Shown here one piece after another: positions 22,717 to 33,909 of a stretch of 64,000 bases of DNA. The translations under genes and the position numbers were made by a program. The stretch spans positions 292,918 through 356,917 of the forward strand of contig JALIZF010001500.1 of NCBI GenBank assembly GCA_029948255.1, given 5' to 3'. Below the pieces are notes generated by a model, which saw only the letters and a program-made list of their open reading frames with translations, made no database searches and was not told the DNA's origin. Position 1 is the stretch's first letter, and every line of letters begins with the position of its first letter. This DNA is from Telmatactis stephensoni (Eukaryota > Cnidaria > Anthozoa > Actiniaria > Isophelliidae).

Positions 22717-24703
22717 TTGTCAGCTTGGACAAACCTTACCTCAGACAAGAAAATATTAGACATGGTGCAACACTGTCATCTTGAATTTATTGAAACCCCA
22801 AAGCAAAACTATCCTATACCATCTATGAGATTTAGCCCTAATGAGGCTGAAATAATTGATTGTGAGGTAAACCGATTACTAGAGAAAGGGGTAATTGAAG
22901 AAGCTATCCCCATTGACACTCAGTTTATTTCTAACATTTTCCTTAGGAAAAAGAAAAATGGCTCTTATAGAATGATTCTCAACCTGAAAGGACTCAATGA
23001 GTCAATAGAGTACATCCATTTCAAAATGGAGAGCCTAACATGTGCCATACAATTAATGAAGAAAAACTGTTATATGGGTTCCATAGACCTCACTGATGCA
23101 TATTATACTGTGCCTGTAGCAATAGAACACAGAAAATTTTTAAGATTCATTTGGAGAAACAACCTTTTTCAATATACTTGTCTGCCAAATGGACTTGCAT
23201 CAGCACCGAGATATTTCACAAAACTCTTAAAGCCAGTGTATTCTACTCTGCGTAGTCAGGGATACCTAAATGTAGGGTATATTGATGACTCTTATATACA
23301 GGGGTCCTCAGTTGTGGAATGCACAATCAATATTGGCCACACAGAGGCTCTTTGAGTCATTGGGGTTCATTATAAATTCTGAAAAGTCAGTGTTGCAACC
23401 TTGTCAAAAGTTGTCCTTTCTTGGCTTCATCTTAGATTCTGTTCAGATGAGAGTATATCTTACACCTGAAAAAGCAGACAAAATAGTCTCAGCCTGCCAA
23501 CTACTGTTAAAGAAAAAGTTGACCACTATAAGAGAGGTTGCTCAAATTATTGGGCTATTAGTGTCTTCTCTGCCAGGAGTCCAGTATGGGGCCCTGTTCT
23601 ATAGAAACATAGAAATAGATAAGAATAAGGCTTTGAAACTTAATAATGGAAACTTTGAAGCACCCATGACATTGTCAAATGACTCTAGAAGTGATCTGAA
23701 TTGGTGGGTTGCTCACCTACCAGGAGCTTATAAGAGTGTTTCCATTAACAACCCAGTTATTGAAATGACAACAGATGCCTCCAAAACAGGGTGGGGGGCA
23801 GTGTCCAATGGACAGGCTGCACAGGGTATGTGGTCCCCTGAAGAGAAACAAAAGCATATCAATGAACTTGAAATTCTAGCAGTATTCTTTGGGGTGAAAT
23901 CATTCCTCTCTTTACTAAAGGGACACCATGTTGCTATTAAAAGTGATAATTCTACTATAGTGTGCTATATAAATGCAATGGGAGGTACAAAATCCATCGA
24001 GTGTAATTCACTTACAAAATCCCTGTGGATGCTCTGCATGCAAAACAATATCTGGTTAACTGCATGCCACCTTCCAGGTGTTCTCAATGTGGAAGCAGAT
24101 AAACAATCTAGGGTATTTAATGTGAGAACTGAGTGGCATTTAAAGCCAGAAATCTTTGCCAAGATTACTGACAAACTTGGAACTCCAGAGATTGATCTTT
24201 TTGCATCAAGGCTAAACAACCAGTTGCCAAGGTATGTCTCCTGGAAACCAGATCCAGGAGCTATGCATGTAGATGCATTCTCTATCTCTTGGGGTGATAA
24301 GTTTGTTTACATATTTCCCCCATTTTGTCTCATCTCTAGATGTCTCCAGAAGTTAGAGAAGGAACAAGGAAATGCATTGTTGATAGCTCCTGTCTGGCCC
24401 ACACAGGTCTGGTGGCCCCAAGTACTCAGCCTCCTTGTAGCAGCTCCTCTGATGCTCCCACATCAGAAAGATCTGCTCACTCTCCCACACTCAGGAGCTC
24501 AACATCCCTTGAAGAACAAGCTCCAGATGATGGCATGTTCATTGTCAGGGAACACTATCAAGCAAAGGGAGTATCAGAGGCAGCTGCCAGATTACTCATG
24601 CAATCATGGAGAGAAGGTACCAAAAAACAATATTCAAGCTACCTTAAAAAGTGGACACTGTTTTGTGCTGAAAAGAAAGTCAATCATTTTCAGCCATCTA
24701 TAG
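22717..24703 (+). pseudogene. DIRS reverse transcriptase-RNase H, one frameshift
   Basis: The RT part is open from 22717 to about 23330: NIFLRKKKNGSYRMILNLKG, MGSIDLTDAYYTVPV (first catalytic Asp), LPNGLASAPRYFTKLLKP and GYIDDSYIQG (the YIDD active-site box). The frame then shifts by one base between about 23320 and 23340; the continuation in the other frame (TQRLFESLGF, SFLGFILDS) runs to 24703. RNase H follows with TTDASKTGWGAVSNG, HINELEILAVFF and IKSDNSTIVCYINAMGG, then the DIRS-typical DLFASRLNNQLPRYVSW segment. The last 364 bases overlap the recombinase frame. Without the shift the enzyme would copy RNA to DNA and degrade the template; as written it is broken after YIDD. Confidence 0.85.
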
Positions 24704-25509
24704 GACAGGTTCTTGATTTCTTCTCTGAGCTTTACAAACAGGGACTTACATACAGTGCTATTAACACTGCAAGAAGTGCAATTTCTACATATGTCACAGT
24801 ATCTGATGGAAAGAGTGTTGGACAACACCCACTTGTTCAACGCTTACTCAAGGGGATTTTTCAATCCAGACCACCCAGGTCAAAGTACAAGGAGATATGG
24901 GATGTTCAAGTAGTACTAAAGTACTTGGGTACACTTCACCCAGTTGAGACATTAACTCTGAAACAGCTTACCCTCAAGCTTGTCATGTTATTATTATTAG
25001 TTACTGGCCAGAGGGGCCAGACTATTCATATGTTAGATGTTAAAAACATGTTTGAGTCTCAGAACAAAGTTACTTTTGTTATTCCAGACCATGTTAAACA
25101 AAGCAAACCAGGATTACCTAACCCTCGGGTTGTTCTTGAACCTTTTGAAAAGTCATGTATTTGCGTTGTAACTACATTGAGAGAATATATTGCAAGAACC
25201 AAAGCTCTTAGAGATAACACTAACTCGAAGTTACTTATAAGTTATGTAAAACCTTACAAACCTGTAAGTAGAGATACTATAACTAGGTGGGTGCGAGAAG
25301 TTATGGCTCAAACTGGAATCAATATATCTATCTACTCTCCCCACAGTACCAGGGCAGCTTCTACTTCAGCAGCCAGTAGGGCGTCTGCTAATCTAGATGA
25401 CATCTTGAAGACTGCAGGATGGTCGTCTGAATGCTGCTTTGCTCGATATTATAAAAAGCCTATAGCTAGTGTTTCCACTTATGCAAAATCAGTGTTGTCA
25501 GATGCATAA
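24340..25509 (+). CDS. DIRS tyrosine recombinase
   Basis: Open frame of up to 389 codons overlapping the end of the RNase H frame, as in other DIRS elements; the true start inside the overlap is uncertain. An N-terminal core-binding region (SWREGTKKQYSSYLKKWTLF, about residues 88-108) is followed by a catalytic domain. Visible active-site residues are Arg in LLVTGQRGQTIHML, His and Arg in YSPHSTRAASTSAASR, and the tyrosine region in CCFARYYKKPI; the conserved Trp of AGWSS lies between. These enzymes join a circular cDNA into the genome through a Tyr-DNA link and leave no target duplication. The frame is intact. Confidence 0.9.
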   Translation: MSPEVREGTRKCIVDSSCLAHTGLVAPSTQPPCSSSSDAPTSERSAHSPTLRSSTSLEEQAPDDGMFIVREHYQAKGVSEAAARLLMQSWREGTKKQYSSYLKKWTLFCAEKKVNHFQPSIGQVLDFFSELYKQGLTYSAINTARSAISTYVTVSDGKSVGQHPLVQRLLKGIFQSRPPRSKYKEIWDVQVVLKYLGTLHPVETLTLKQLTLKLVMLLLLVTGQRGQTIHMLDVKNMFESQNKVTFVIPDHVKQSKPGLPNPRVVLEPFEKSCICVVTTLREYIARTKALRDNTNSKLLISYVKPYKPVSRDTITRWVREVMAQTGINISIYSPHSTRAASTSAASRASANLDDILKTAGWSSECCFARYYKKPIASVSTYAKSVLSDA

Positions 25510-25634
25510 GATATATCTTGATATGTATAGTGCCTTGAATAGACAATAAATAGAACACTTTGGGCTTCATGTCTGTGTATGTACTGTATGTCATAGCTTT
25601 TAAATGCAGCATTTTGGGCTTCATGTCCGTGTTG

Positions 25635-25937
25635 CTTTAAAATCTCATGGGATCTCTCAGCATGGTAACGAGGTAGAATTTAAAAATAAACGAGACTTAC
25701 CTGGAAGTTGAAGTTTGATTGTGAATTCTACCTGAGTTACAGAGTGCTGAGAGATTACATGCCCATAACCCTTACCCACCCATGTAGGGATACCTTGAAG
25801 GGTAACACGTACATTCAGTCTTCTAAAACTGATTGGCGCATGCGCTTGCTATCTCATGTAATCTCTCAGCACTCTGTAACTCGGTAGAATTACAATCAAA
25901 CTTCAACTTCCAGGTAAGTCTCGTTTAATTTTTAAAT
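25635..25937. repeat. DIRS internal complementary region and right terminus
   Basis: 25640-25672 is the reverse complement of the left terminus (CTCATGGGATCTCTCAGC). 25673-25760 is the reverse complement of the right end (to GTAAGTCTCGTTTAATTTTT at 25912-25935). Right inverted repeat at 25840-25892. Confidence 0.85.
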
Positions 25938-26474
25938 TTGAGGAAATCATGATTGAATATTTCAACACAACCAATTCAACGAGAAAACAAGTCAATCATT
26001 AAAATGGTTTCACTTAGCCCACCTTTTGTACATGCAAATTAACTTACATTTAACCACTTAGTCCCTTTGCAGCCGAAGAAGACTATTAACTACCTTCTTA
26101 AGAGTTAACTAATAAAGAGCTAATTAATTTATTCAATATTTCTGTATTAGAGGGTCATCCACTACGGTTAGAATGAAGCTCGGATTTGTAAAAACCACAA
26201 AAGCAAAGAACATGTGGCCAGTTACTCTGAACAATGTCTTTTTGTTCTACTTGTCGCCTGTGGCATTGTTTCCTTCCGACGTAGTGTATTACTGGTATTA
26301 GAAGTTAACACATTAAAAGAGCGGACTGGATTTTCTTTAAATTAATTAGATTATTTTATAATCTGGAAAAAAATATTCGAAATAAAACTTGAAAAACTTG
26401 AAAAAATCATTTGCATGTAAAATATGGGTTATGCGTAAACGTTCTATTTTGACCACGCCCACATACATCTCCAT
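25938..26474. other. Gap between DIRS and element E
   Basis: AT-rich, nothing recognised; presumably internal sequence of element D into which E inserted. Confidence 0.5.
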
Positions 26475-26613
26475 TTAAGGACGTTCGGGACCCTTGTCAC
26501 CGCGCATCTTGTCCGCGCATGTTGTTTTTGTTTTTGTCGGGGGAGGAATGGGGATGTTTTTTTGACAAAATTGAAACTTTGCCGGCGGCCGGCGGTGCGT
26601 CAGTGTTGTCTGC

Positions 26614-29600
26614 ATGAGTTTGATCTTTAAAATGAAATTTAAAGCAAAATCTGGTCGATTTGTGTCAGATCGAAAGCACAGCAATACTTTAAAATTTTCG
26701 GAAAACTTAAAAAATATCAAGAGCGAAGAAAAAATCACTGAAAAGTCCGAGTTGACCGCAGCGCCTTCAAAAACAACAACAAATCAATCGTGGAGGGATG
26801 GACGACGAATCGTCGAGTTGGGATTTCTTTCAGACCAGCTTGAGAAAGGTTGTAGCGACTGTGGCCAATATTTAAAACTATGTCGAATAGATACTGAGAT
26901 TGTACAAGGTTTTGGTAGTCTATTGTATATTTTATGTGAATGTGGTGTAATCAACAAGATCGCGACTGGGAAGCAGCACGAAGTGACGAAAGGCCATTTT
27001 GTTTTCGATGTGAACACGAAGTCTGCTATCGGCATGGTGGATGCAGGTTTGGGAGCAACGCATGTACAAAGGCTAGCATCGATTATGAATTTACCAACTC
27101 CAGACGAGAAAACTTTGAAAAAACGAGAAAGAGAGGCCGGTAAAGTTATAGAAAGCGAAGCTAAAAGATCTTGCGACGCTGCGCTTGAAGAAGAAGCAAA
27201 ACTTACAGAAAAGAGGTAGGAAGTACTGAATATACAACATTTGTACGCAATGTGTATATATGAATATACTTTTAAGTATATTTTTAAGTGTACTTTTTGC
27301 TTTGTTTGTTCGTACCGGAAGTACCTCAAGTTGCAGTAGTCACATGACAGCTTTGTTTACACTTTACTTCGCTGAAACGATCATCGATATTTAGTCATAC
27401 TTTTATTCTGTTTTTTATTTACTCAATTTGCCGATATGGCAGGTATATATATACACGATGGAACAATTTTTCCGGCTAATTCATATCTTATAATTTGATA
27501 TTTTTAGTGTTAATGGAGCTCGAAAGTATTTGAAAGCTAGTTTCGATGCTGCTTGGCAAAGTCGAGGAAGTGGACGATCGTACAATAGCATGTCAGGTAC
27601 TATTCATTGCATAAAATTACTACTACAACTCTCGAGGATATGCCCTAAATGTACATGTATATAAATCGAAATATATCTTACCATAAATCTAATGTGAGTA
27701 CATTTTCATTATAGGTCATTCAACACTAATTGGGCACAAAACAGGGAAAATAATCAAGTACACAACAAGAAAAAAACATTGCAGATTATGCCAACATGCA
27801 AAAAAGAATAAGAAAAAAGTACTGATAAATACATACAATGAACTATATATTTATGCTAATAATTATTATTATAAGAACTCTTTGAGTATACCAACACTAA
27901 AAGTGTGCAACACTAATTTGCACTATTTATTAGTGATGAATGAACAATAGAAAAAATACATTAGCATAATTTAGCAGTATTCAGCAATTTTTGTTGCACA
28001 CTTTTAAGGTTTGTCCTCTAGTATATATAGCATTTGTCTTAGTTATGTATATTTTAAAAATTGCATATTTATTTAATGACTTCAATCAAATTTATAATTA
28101 TTGCTTACTGCTTGAATGTCACCTACCACAAATAAGTTTACATAAACTAATGAAACCTCTTTGTTTAGGTCAAAAACCATGACTGTAGACAAAACTGGTT
28201 TGCTTCATCAAAATCCATGGAGAGTGACATGGGGGTGCATCTAGCTAAAACAACCGATGACTCACATTATGAATTAGGTGAAATCATCAATGATGGAGAC
28301 AGCACTCTGATGGCTCACATCAACCAGAAACTTGACAAAAAGGTTACTAGATTGATATTTTATCCATTTGCTAGTAGACTGCAAACATTGTGTGAAATAG
28401 ACTAGTACTATTAAAATCTAAATAGTACTAAATCATACAAATTCCTTTGTTTTTTATTGCTCAATTAGTGCTCTTTTGTACCACATGCACTAATTAAGTT
28501 CAGGGTAGTAATGAGGTATATGGGATCAGGGATCAGCATTATTTTGGGGCTCAGGGATCACATGAACCTTATTTTTTGGTCTCAGGGATCAGATTTTTAG
28601 CCTTGGGATCAGGATCACTGTCTTTGGAATTGGGATCACCATTTTCAGGGATCACTTTTTATGGGATCAGTGATCAAATTTGTCCTTATTTTGGGGATCA
28701 AGGATCAGATTTTTAGCCCTGGGATCGGGATCACTGAAAAAACTATATACCTTGTTACTACCCTGTAAGTTAGTACTATCCAGTGTTTCAAGTGTTTGGA
28801 CTTTATGTTAGAGTGCTTTCAGTTAATCTGTGAAACACAAATTACTATTTTGCTCTAAATAGTGTTCACAAAACAAACAAAGGATTTTGTACATTTTTGT
28901 GCAAATTTGTTTTACTAAAGTTTCACGGATTAACTGAATGCACTCTACTATTTATCTATAAAATTAATGCATGACATTTTTCAAAATTGATTAACCACTT
29001 AATGAAAAGTTTAATAGATCAGAATTAACTTTCAAACTGAATTAACCCATTTGTATACAACAGATCACCAACAGCAAAGACTTGAACCACACAAGTAGGT
29101 CACTCACAGGCCAGTTGTACCAATTACAAAAGATACATAAAAAGTCTTTAACAAAGAAGGTATTAAATATTTATCATTGCATCTAAACCTAGTGAGCAAA
29201 GACTCTTAAAATGATTGTTTATGAATTGATTTTATTGTCTCAGGTCATAACATATTTAGCCAAGTCATTCAAGAAAGTAGTACTCCAAAATCAAAATGAT
29301 GAAGCTGCAATGAAATCTGGTTTACAAGTAATGTCTAATATTTTCATATCTATTTTCATAAAATGCCCACATACATATTTATCAAAACAATGAAATGGAA
29401 TTAAAATGTTATTTTTAAGATCAATTTTCATTTGAATGTAGTCTAAAACAACTTACAAACTAATATACACTCTATAAATTTATTGTTTTCTTTTGCTCTT
29501 TACCAACAAGTACAAACTTAACTGAGTTAATTATATTTCATTTGACAGTTTCAGTTGCAGATTTGTGTCCAATTTAATTGATCTATATGCCGCACCTCAC

Positions 29601-32600
29601 ATGTAATTGATTGATTTGTGAATTGTAAATGACACATACATGTAAAGTTTGGCATATAACCTGGGCCTTTATAGATATGTGCTAATTTTGTTTCTACTTT
29701 TAAATTCAGGCAATTACACCACATGCATTTGGTAGTCATGCTCAATGCAAAGAGTCATGGTGTGGGTACCTTAAAAACCCTAAAACCTACAAACACAGGA
29801 CTTTACCATATGGCAAAGATCTAAGTGGAGATGATTTGCAAAATGATCTATCTAAGGTATTGAATACCTTATTTTCATTTTATTACTAACATTATAATGA
29901 TTTAAGAGAAATCTCAAATATCAGAAGTAAATGCATACATGTACATGAGTAGTTATATTTTGTTTATTACAGTTATTATTATGCAATTATTGGATGAGGT
30001 CGAGTAGGATATGGGGAATTATTAAGGCCGAGGTTTGTGTTATCTGCCAAAGCCAAAGGCTGAGGCAGATAACACAAACCGAGGCCTTATAATAATTCCC
30101 CATATCCTACGAGAAATGAATTCAATAATTGTTTTATTATTTTTGAAAATAATTCTTACTCAGTTGTGCTTTGTTGACAAGAATACATGCTGTTGTTGTT
30201 CTCCCTGCTTTTGGCATGAACCGCATAAGTTAGCATGACGTCAGACTGCAAGCTAATTTTCCATATTCAAGAAAATTACGTCATAACTTCGAATAATGGT
30301 TTTCAACATTTTCATGACTCCAAATTTGGGCAGCTAGCCAGTGACTATAGTAATTTATCCGGTGGCTCTTAGCCAATCAAAACTCTTGAATTATTTTCAA
30401 AATATAATAATAAGTGTTATTTTGTGTCTGAAGAATTATTATTATTAATAATAATAGGTTTCCAATATATTTGTACTATGATGACATTAATGATTGACCT
30501 GTAAATCCATTTTCCAGATTTTTGAGGCCTTTAGCTCATTGGCACCCAAATTATCAATGGGTGGTTCAACACAAGCAAATGAATCGTTCAACAACAGTGT
30601 TGCTTCAAAGGCTCCAAAAAACCGCCACTACAGTTCGTCAGAAAGTCTTGACATAAGGATAGGAGCAGCTGTTGCCACAAAGAATTTGGGGCATTCCTAC
30701 ATAGGAAAGGTTTAATGTTGAATTATTCACAAATTATATTTGACCCATATATAGCTATTTCAATTAATGTTGTTGCTGAAAAAAGTCTAAAGCTTTTCAA
30801 CTATCTTTTGTTTACTAACAAACTTTGCTGTAGGCTATCTGATAAATTAAGGAGTATGTGTCCAAGTTGTAGAATTTGCAAGTATACAATGAGTTTGTTA
30901 ATTGTAATGATGTCACGGTGATAAAATTTTTCATGATTCTGCTCTCAAAGCTTAGGCTTTGGGCTTTTTTCAGCAACCACATTAAGTGAATTAGCTATAT
31001 TTAATGAATGAGACTCTAATATAATACATGATTTACACCCAACACAAAAGATTCTCTATAAGATCACCTAAAATATTCTTTAAAACTAATAACAAAGCAG
31101 AACTTATATAATGAAATGGACAGGAAGATATATTACATAGGCATATAGTATAATATTGTCTTATGATTTTAATTGTCAGGTTAATTCAGCTTTACAGTTG
31201 TCACCAGGGAGTTTTACTTCAAAACTAACATCAAAATTTGATAAAAAGTGGAAAAGTAGAAAAGCAAGAGAGAGTACTATAAAGGCAAAGATGCAGCGTA
31301 TTAGACTCAAGAAAGAACGAGGAAGTGTACAGGAAATACAGGAAGTGAAAGAGGGGTGCAGTTACGAATCAGGGATTGAATTTACACAAAATGGAAATGA
31401 CATAACTAACATCCCAGATGCAGTGATATCACCTGAACAGAAACCTATCTTAGCTGATTCCCCCAACATTGTTATTTTTGACTTAGAAACAACATCTTTA
31501 GGTAAAAAAATTGTTTTTCTAAAAATCAAGCATTCCCACCCTGACCATATAACTGTTCTCATTTGGATAATCTCATAATTAATTCATGTATGCAAAGTCT
31601 ATTTAGTAATGTATATATATATATATATATACAGCCATTCTTGAAAAGGTTGTCCAGATAAAAAGACATTTAGTCATGCTCATTTGCATATCTCAGATTT
31701 TCAATTTTCTCTCAGGAATTTCAATTTATAATACTAAAGTACGTACTTGCATATTACATAGAGCAGATTTCGTATGAGTGTGAAAAGGTATGGCACGGTT
31801 ACGGCGCGGCACAGACATAGCATGGAACCTTGCCTGCTGATTTCTTTACAAATTTACAAAGACATCAGCAGGCGAGGTTCTGTGCCGTGTCCATGCCGTG
31901 CCGTAACTGTGCCGTACCTTTTCACACTCATACAAAATATGCACTATTGTATGAAATAGGTTGTAGTTTTGCAGCTTAAGTTAAAATCCTTGCCAGAATA
32001 TTGAAAATGTGATATATGCAAATGAGTTTATTATTACTAAGTGTCTTTTTATCTGGACAACCTTTTCAAGAATGGTTGTATGTTTTTTTTAGCTCGTGAC
32101 TGTGATATACTTCAGTTAGCTGCGACATGCAAAGGAAAAACCCTGTTCAACAAATACATACTTCCATCAAAGCCTATTAGTACACAAGCAACAAAGATCC
32201 ATCACATGACTGTTTCTGGTGGCCATTTGTTCCACAAGGGTCGTTTGGTTGAAACCTGTAGTATTTCAGTTGCACTGGAGGAATTCATCAAATGGATTGA
32301 TGGCAATTCTGTGTTGGTGGCCCATAATGGGAAGATCTTTGATTCAGTAATACTGCTAAACCAAGTTAATAGATGTAATATAGTAAATTCGTTTTCATCC
32401 AAAGTAATTGGATTTTCAGATACTCTTCCACTTTTCAGAAAGGTTTATCCACAGTTTACATCACATAGTGTAGAATCTCTTCTTGAAAATATTCTCCATC
32501 GCAAACCTGATGATGCGCACAATGCCTCTGATGATGTAAACAATCTCTCAGATATTATTGAGAGTGCACATGTTTCTTGGGACATGCTTCAACAGCACTC

Positions 32601-32889
32601 CTTCTCTTTACAATTTGTATCAATACAATGTACAATTTCATTAAACAAAATCGAGAACATGCCTTCCCTAGATAGGTTAGTCAAAAGTAAAGTAATGTCA
32701 AAAGGCATGGCTAGGAAGATGGCTGGGTCCGGCTTATCGTTAAGCCACGTTCTAACAACTTATAGGCGACACGGTTTTGATGCTGTGAAGTGCTTGTTGT
32801 CTGAAAAGATAAATGGAAAACCTAGAGTTACTTCAAAACAGAACATCTTGAATAGAATAAATGACTGGCTTGTAAATACGTGTAAATAA
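26614..32889 (+). CDS. Kolobok-type transposase fused to a DEDDh 3'-5' exonuclease (ten exons)
   Basis: Exons read as 26614-27215, 27508-27596, 27715-27818, 28169-28342, 29064-29159, 29244-29327, 29710-29856, 30518-30709, 31180-31501 and 32093-32889. All introns are GT-AG, all phases fit, and the total is 2607 nt, giving 868 residues with no internal stop. Residues about 60-460 are the transposase: GRRIVELGFLSDQLEKGC, SFDAAWQSRG (Asp214), HCRLC, HDCRQNW with SKSME, NDGDST (Asp309) and STQANESFN (Glu454). Asp214/Asp309/Glu454 are my candidate DDE triad. A Lys-rich linker leads to a DnaQ-like exonuclease: FDLETTSL (Asp597, Glu599), HNGKIFDS (Asp687), HNASDD (His746, Asp751), so the DEDDh set is complete. 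The exonuclease may trim DNA ends during transposition (inference). ATG at 26614 or 26631. Confidence 0.85.
28501..28765. mobile_element. 265-bp MITE with GATCA-rich interior
   Basis: In intron 4 of the element E gene. TAAGTT at 28495-28500 and 28766-28771 forms a 6-bp target duplication. Termini are CAGGGTAGTAATGAGGTATA and its imperfect complement TATACCTTGTTACTACCCTG. The interior is made of degenerate repeats around GGGATCA (GGGATCAGGGATCAG and relatives). Superfamily not assigned. Confidence 0.75.
28809..28947. repeat. 139-bp MITE-like inverted repeat
   Basis: Ends TAGAGTGCTTTCAGTTAATC and, reverse-complemented, TAGAGTGCATTCAGTTAATC, with a 28-bp arm in all. In the same intron as the preceding MITE. 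Confidence 0.75.
30004..30110. repeat. Hairpin in intron 7 of the element E gene
   Basis: GTAGGATATGGGGAATTATT then GGCCGAGGTTTGTGTTATC is mirrored across a loop of about ten bases, ending CCCCATATCCTAC. Near-perfect arms of about 50 bp. Confidence 0.8.
31632..32078. mobile_element. 447-bp Tc1/mariner-like MITE
   Basis: Flanked by TA on both sides (31630-31631, 32079-32080). Inverted termini of about 37 bp start CAGCCATTCTTGAAAAGG and CAACCATTCTTGAAAAGG. TA duplication and CA-initial ends suggest a Tc1/mariner derivative. It ends 14 bases before the last exon of the element E gene and holds a second fold-back (31772-31933). Confidence 0.8.
31772..31933. repeat. 162-bp hairpin nested in the Tc1/mariner-like MITE
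   Basis: GTATGAGTGTGAAAAGGTAT onward is mirrored by ATACC-related sequence ending CACTCATAC. It is rich in GGCACGG/GCCGTGCC motifs, more GC-rich than its surroundings, and has the same ends as the hairpin at 1433-1554. Confidence 0.85.
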
Positions 32890-33909
32890 AATTAGTAAAT
32901 TAGATAGGTTATAATTCATAACATGTATACGATTTTAATAAAAACTAACTTACCTTTTATTCCGCGATATGGCAATGACCAGAAAATGTCCCAAAAAGTT
33001 ATTTCTTTTCATTGAAACGCCAATTTAAGTCTAAAGTTTGTTGCTTGATCAATCGAACATACGATGGAACAAGATGGCCGGCCGTCGATCAGTCTGAATC
33101 ACTAGTTCCCAGTCTTTCCCCGACAAAGGATGACAGCGATGCTAAAATCGCAAGTTACTTCTCGCTAGCGCTTGAATTAACGTGGTGACACCCAATTTTT
33201 TTAATATTTTCTGATTACTGATACTATTATCTTGATAAATAGCCAAAAATAATAATATGTTTATCGAGCGCAACTGCGCGTAATTTTGAGATTTGTGTGG
33301 AGGTGTATGCGACTGATACCGCTAGTTATCTAGTGGAAGCGGTGTTAGAATTGGTGAATTAGTAAGTTTTCTAAGGTTGAAAGAAACGATAACATTAGCA
33401 GAAGACCCATTCTACACAAATTGTTTTCTAACTTAAAGCACAGTTTTGTTTACTCGTCGAAAAACACTTAATTTTGGAAAAATCGAATGATCGCATTGTT
33501 TCGAATTTTCGTAAAAAAGACCCCAAGTTTACCCCTCAAAATCTCGGAAACGAAGGTGGTGACCCCAATTTTTTATTTCATTTTTGAGAATCACGTATAT
33601 CGATCTCGGTTTACACAAAGTTTAAAAAAATCCTATCGGCAGGATCTATGAATCCCAAACGTCCTTAAAAATGCACAGTGATATTGATTTCTGTGATTTT
33701 TTGTACTGACTTGAATATGAATAAATTTGCCTTAATTGTTGAATAACATAACTGTTTCATGAGTTAATCACAGTTTAGACCAGGTTTTCAATGATACCAA
33801 GCAAATCAATGTACAATGACTCTACTTCAATAACGGTATTCCCCCTTTGAAGGTTGTTCTCTCTCATGACAATCTGGGCTAACTATTCAAAAGCTGCGGT
33901 AAAACCATC

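Larger units (their letters stand above)
21180..25937 (+). mobile_element. DIRS-like tyrosine-recombinase retrotransposon
   Basis: Three plus-strand frames (Gag-like, RT-RNase H, tyrosine recombinase) with no LTRs and no integrase. The left end (21180-21240: ATTCTACCTCGTTACCATGC to GCATGCGCCAATCAG) pairs with 25840-25892 as an imperfect inverted terminal repeat. At 25640-25760 there is an internal complementary region. It holds the reverse complement of the left tip followed directly by the reverse complement of the right tip (TAAAAATAAACGAGACTTAC), which also defines the right end near 25937. This is the arrangement known for DIRS1-type elements, where it templates a circular DNA intermediate. 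Its left edge abuts the TTAA of palindrome C. Confidence 0.9.
26479..33664 (+). mobile_element. Element E: Kolobok-type DNA transposon, apparently intact
   Basis: TTAA at 26475-26478 and 33665-33668. Termini are GGACGTTCGGGACCC (left) and GGACGTTTGGGATTC (right, reverse-complemented), about 12-15 bp of inverted repeat. It contains one ten-exon gene for a transposase with a C-terminal exonuclease. TTAA target, short G-rich termini and the transposase type fit the Kolobok superfamily; annotation pipelines often label this protein domain 'Mutator-like'. Four or more small MITE-like repeats sit in its introns. The left end is homologous to the right end of element F. Confidence 0.85.

Noticed and set aside
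23965..24219. Minus-strand frame inside the DIRS RNase H
   Set aside because: Antisense shadow of the coding strand with no domain.
31609..31631. (TA)n run as a feature of its own
   Set aside because: Short dinucleotide run at the edge of a TA-target MITE; probably just the insertion site.
26614..32889. Reading the transposase as a true Mutator (MULE) element
   Set aside because: MULEs make 8-11 bp duplications and have long termini; here the duplication is TTAA and the termini are short, which fits Kolobok better.
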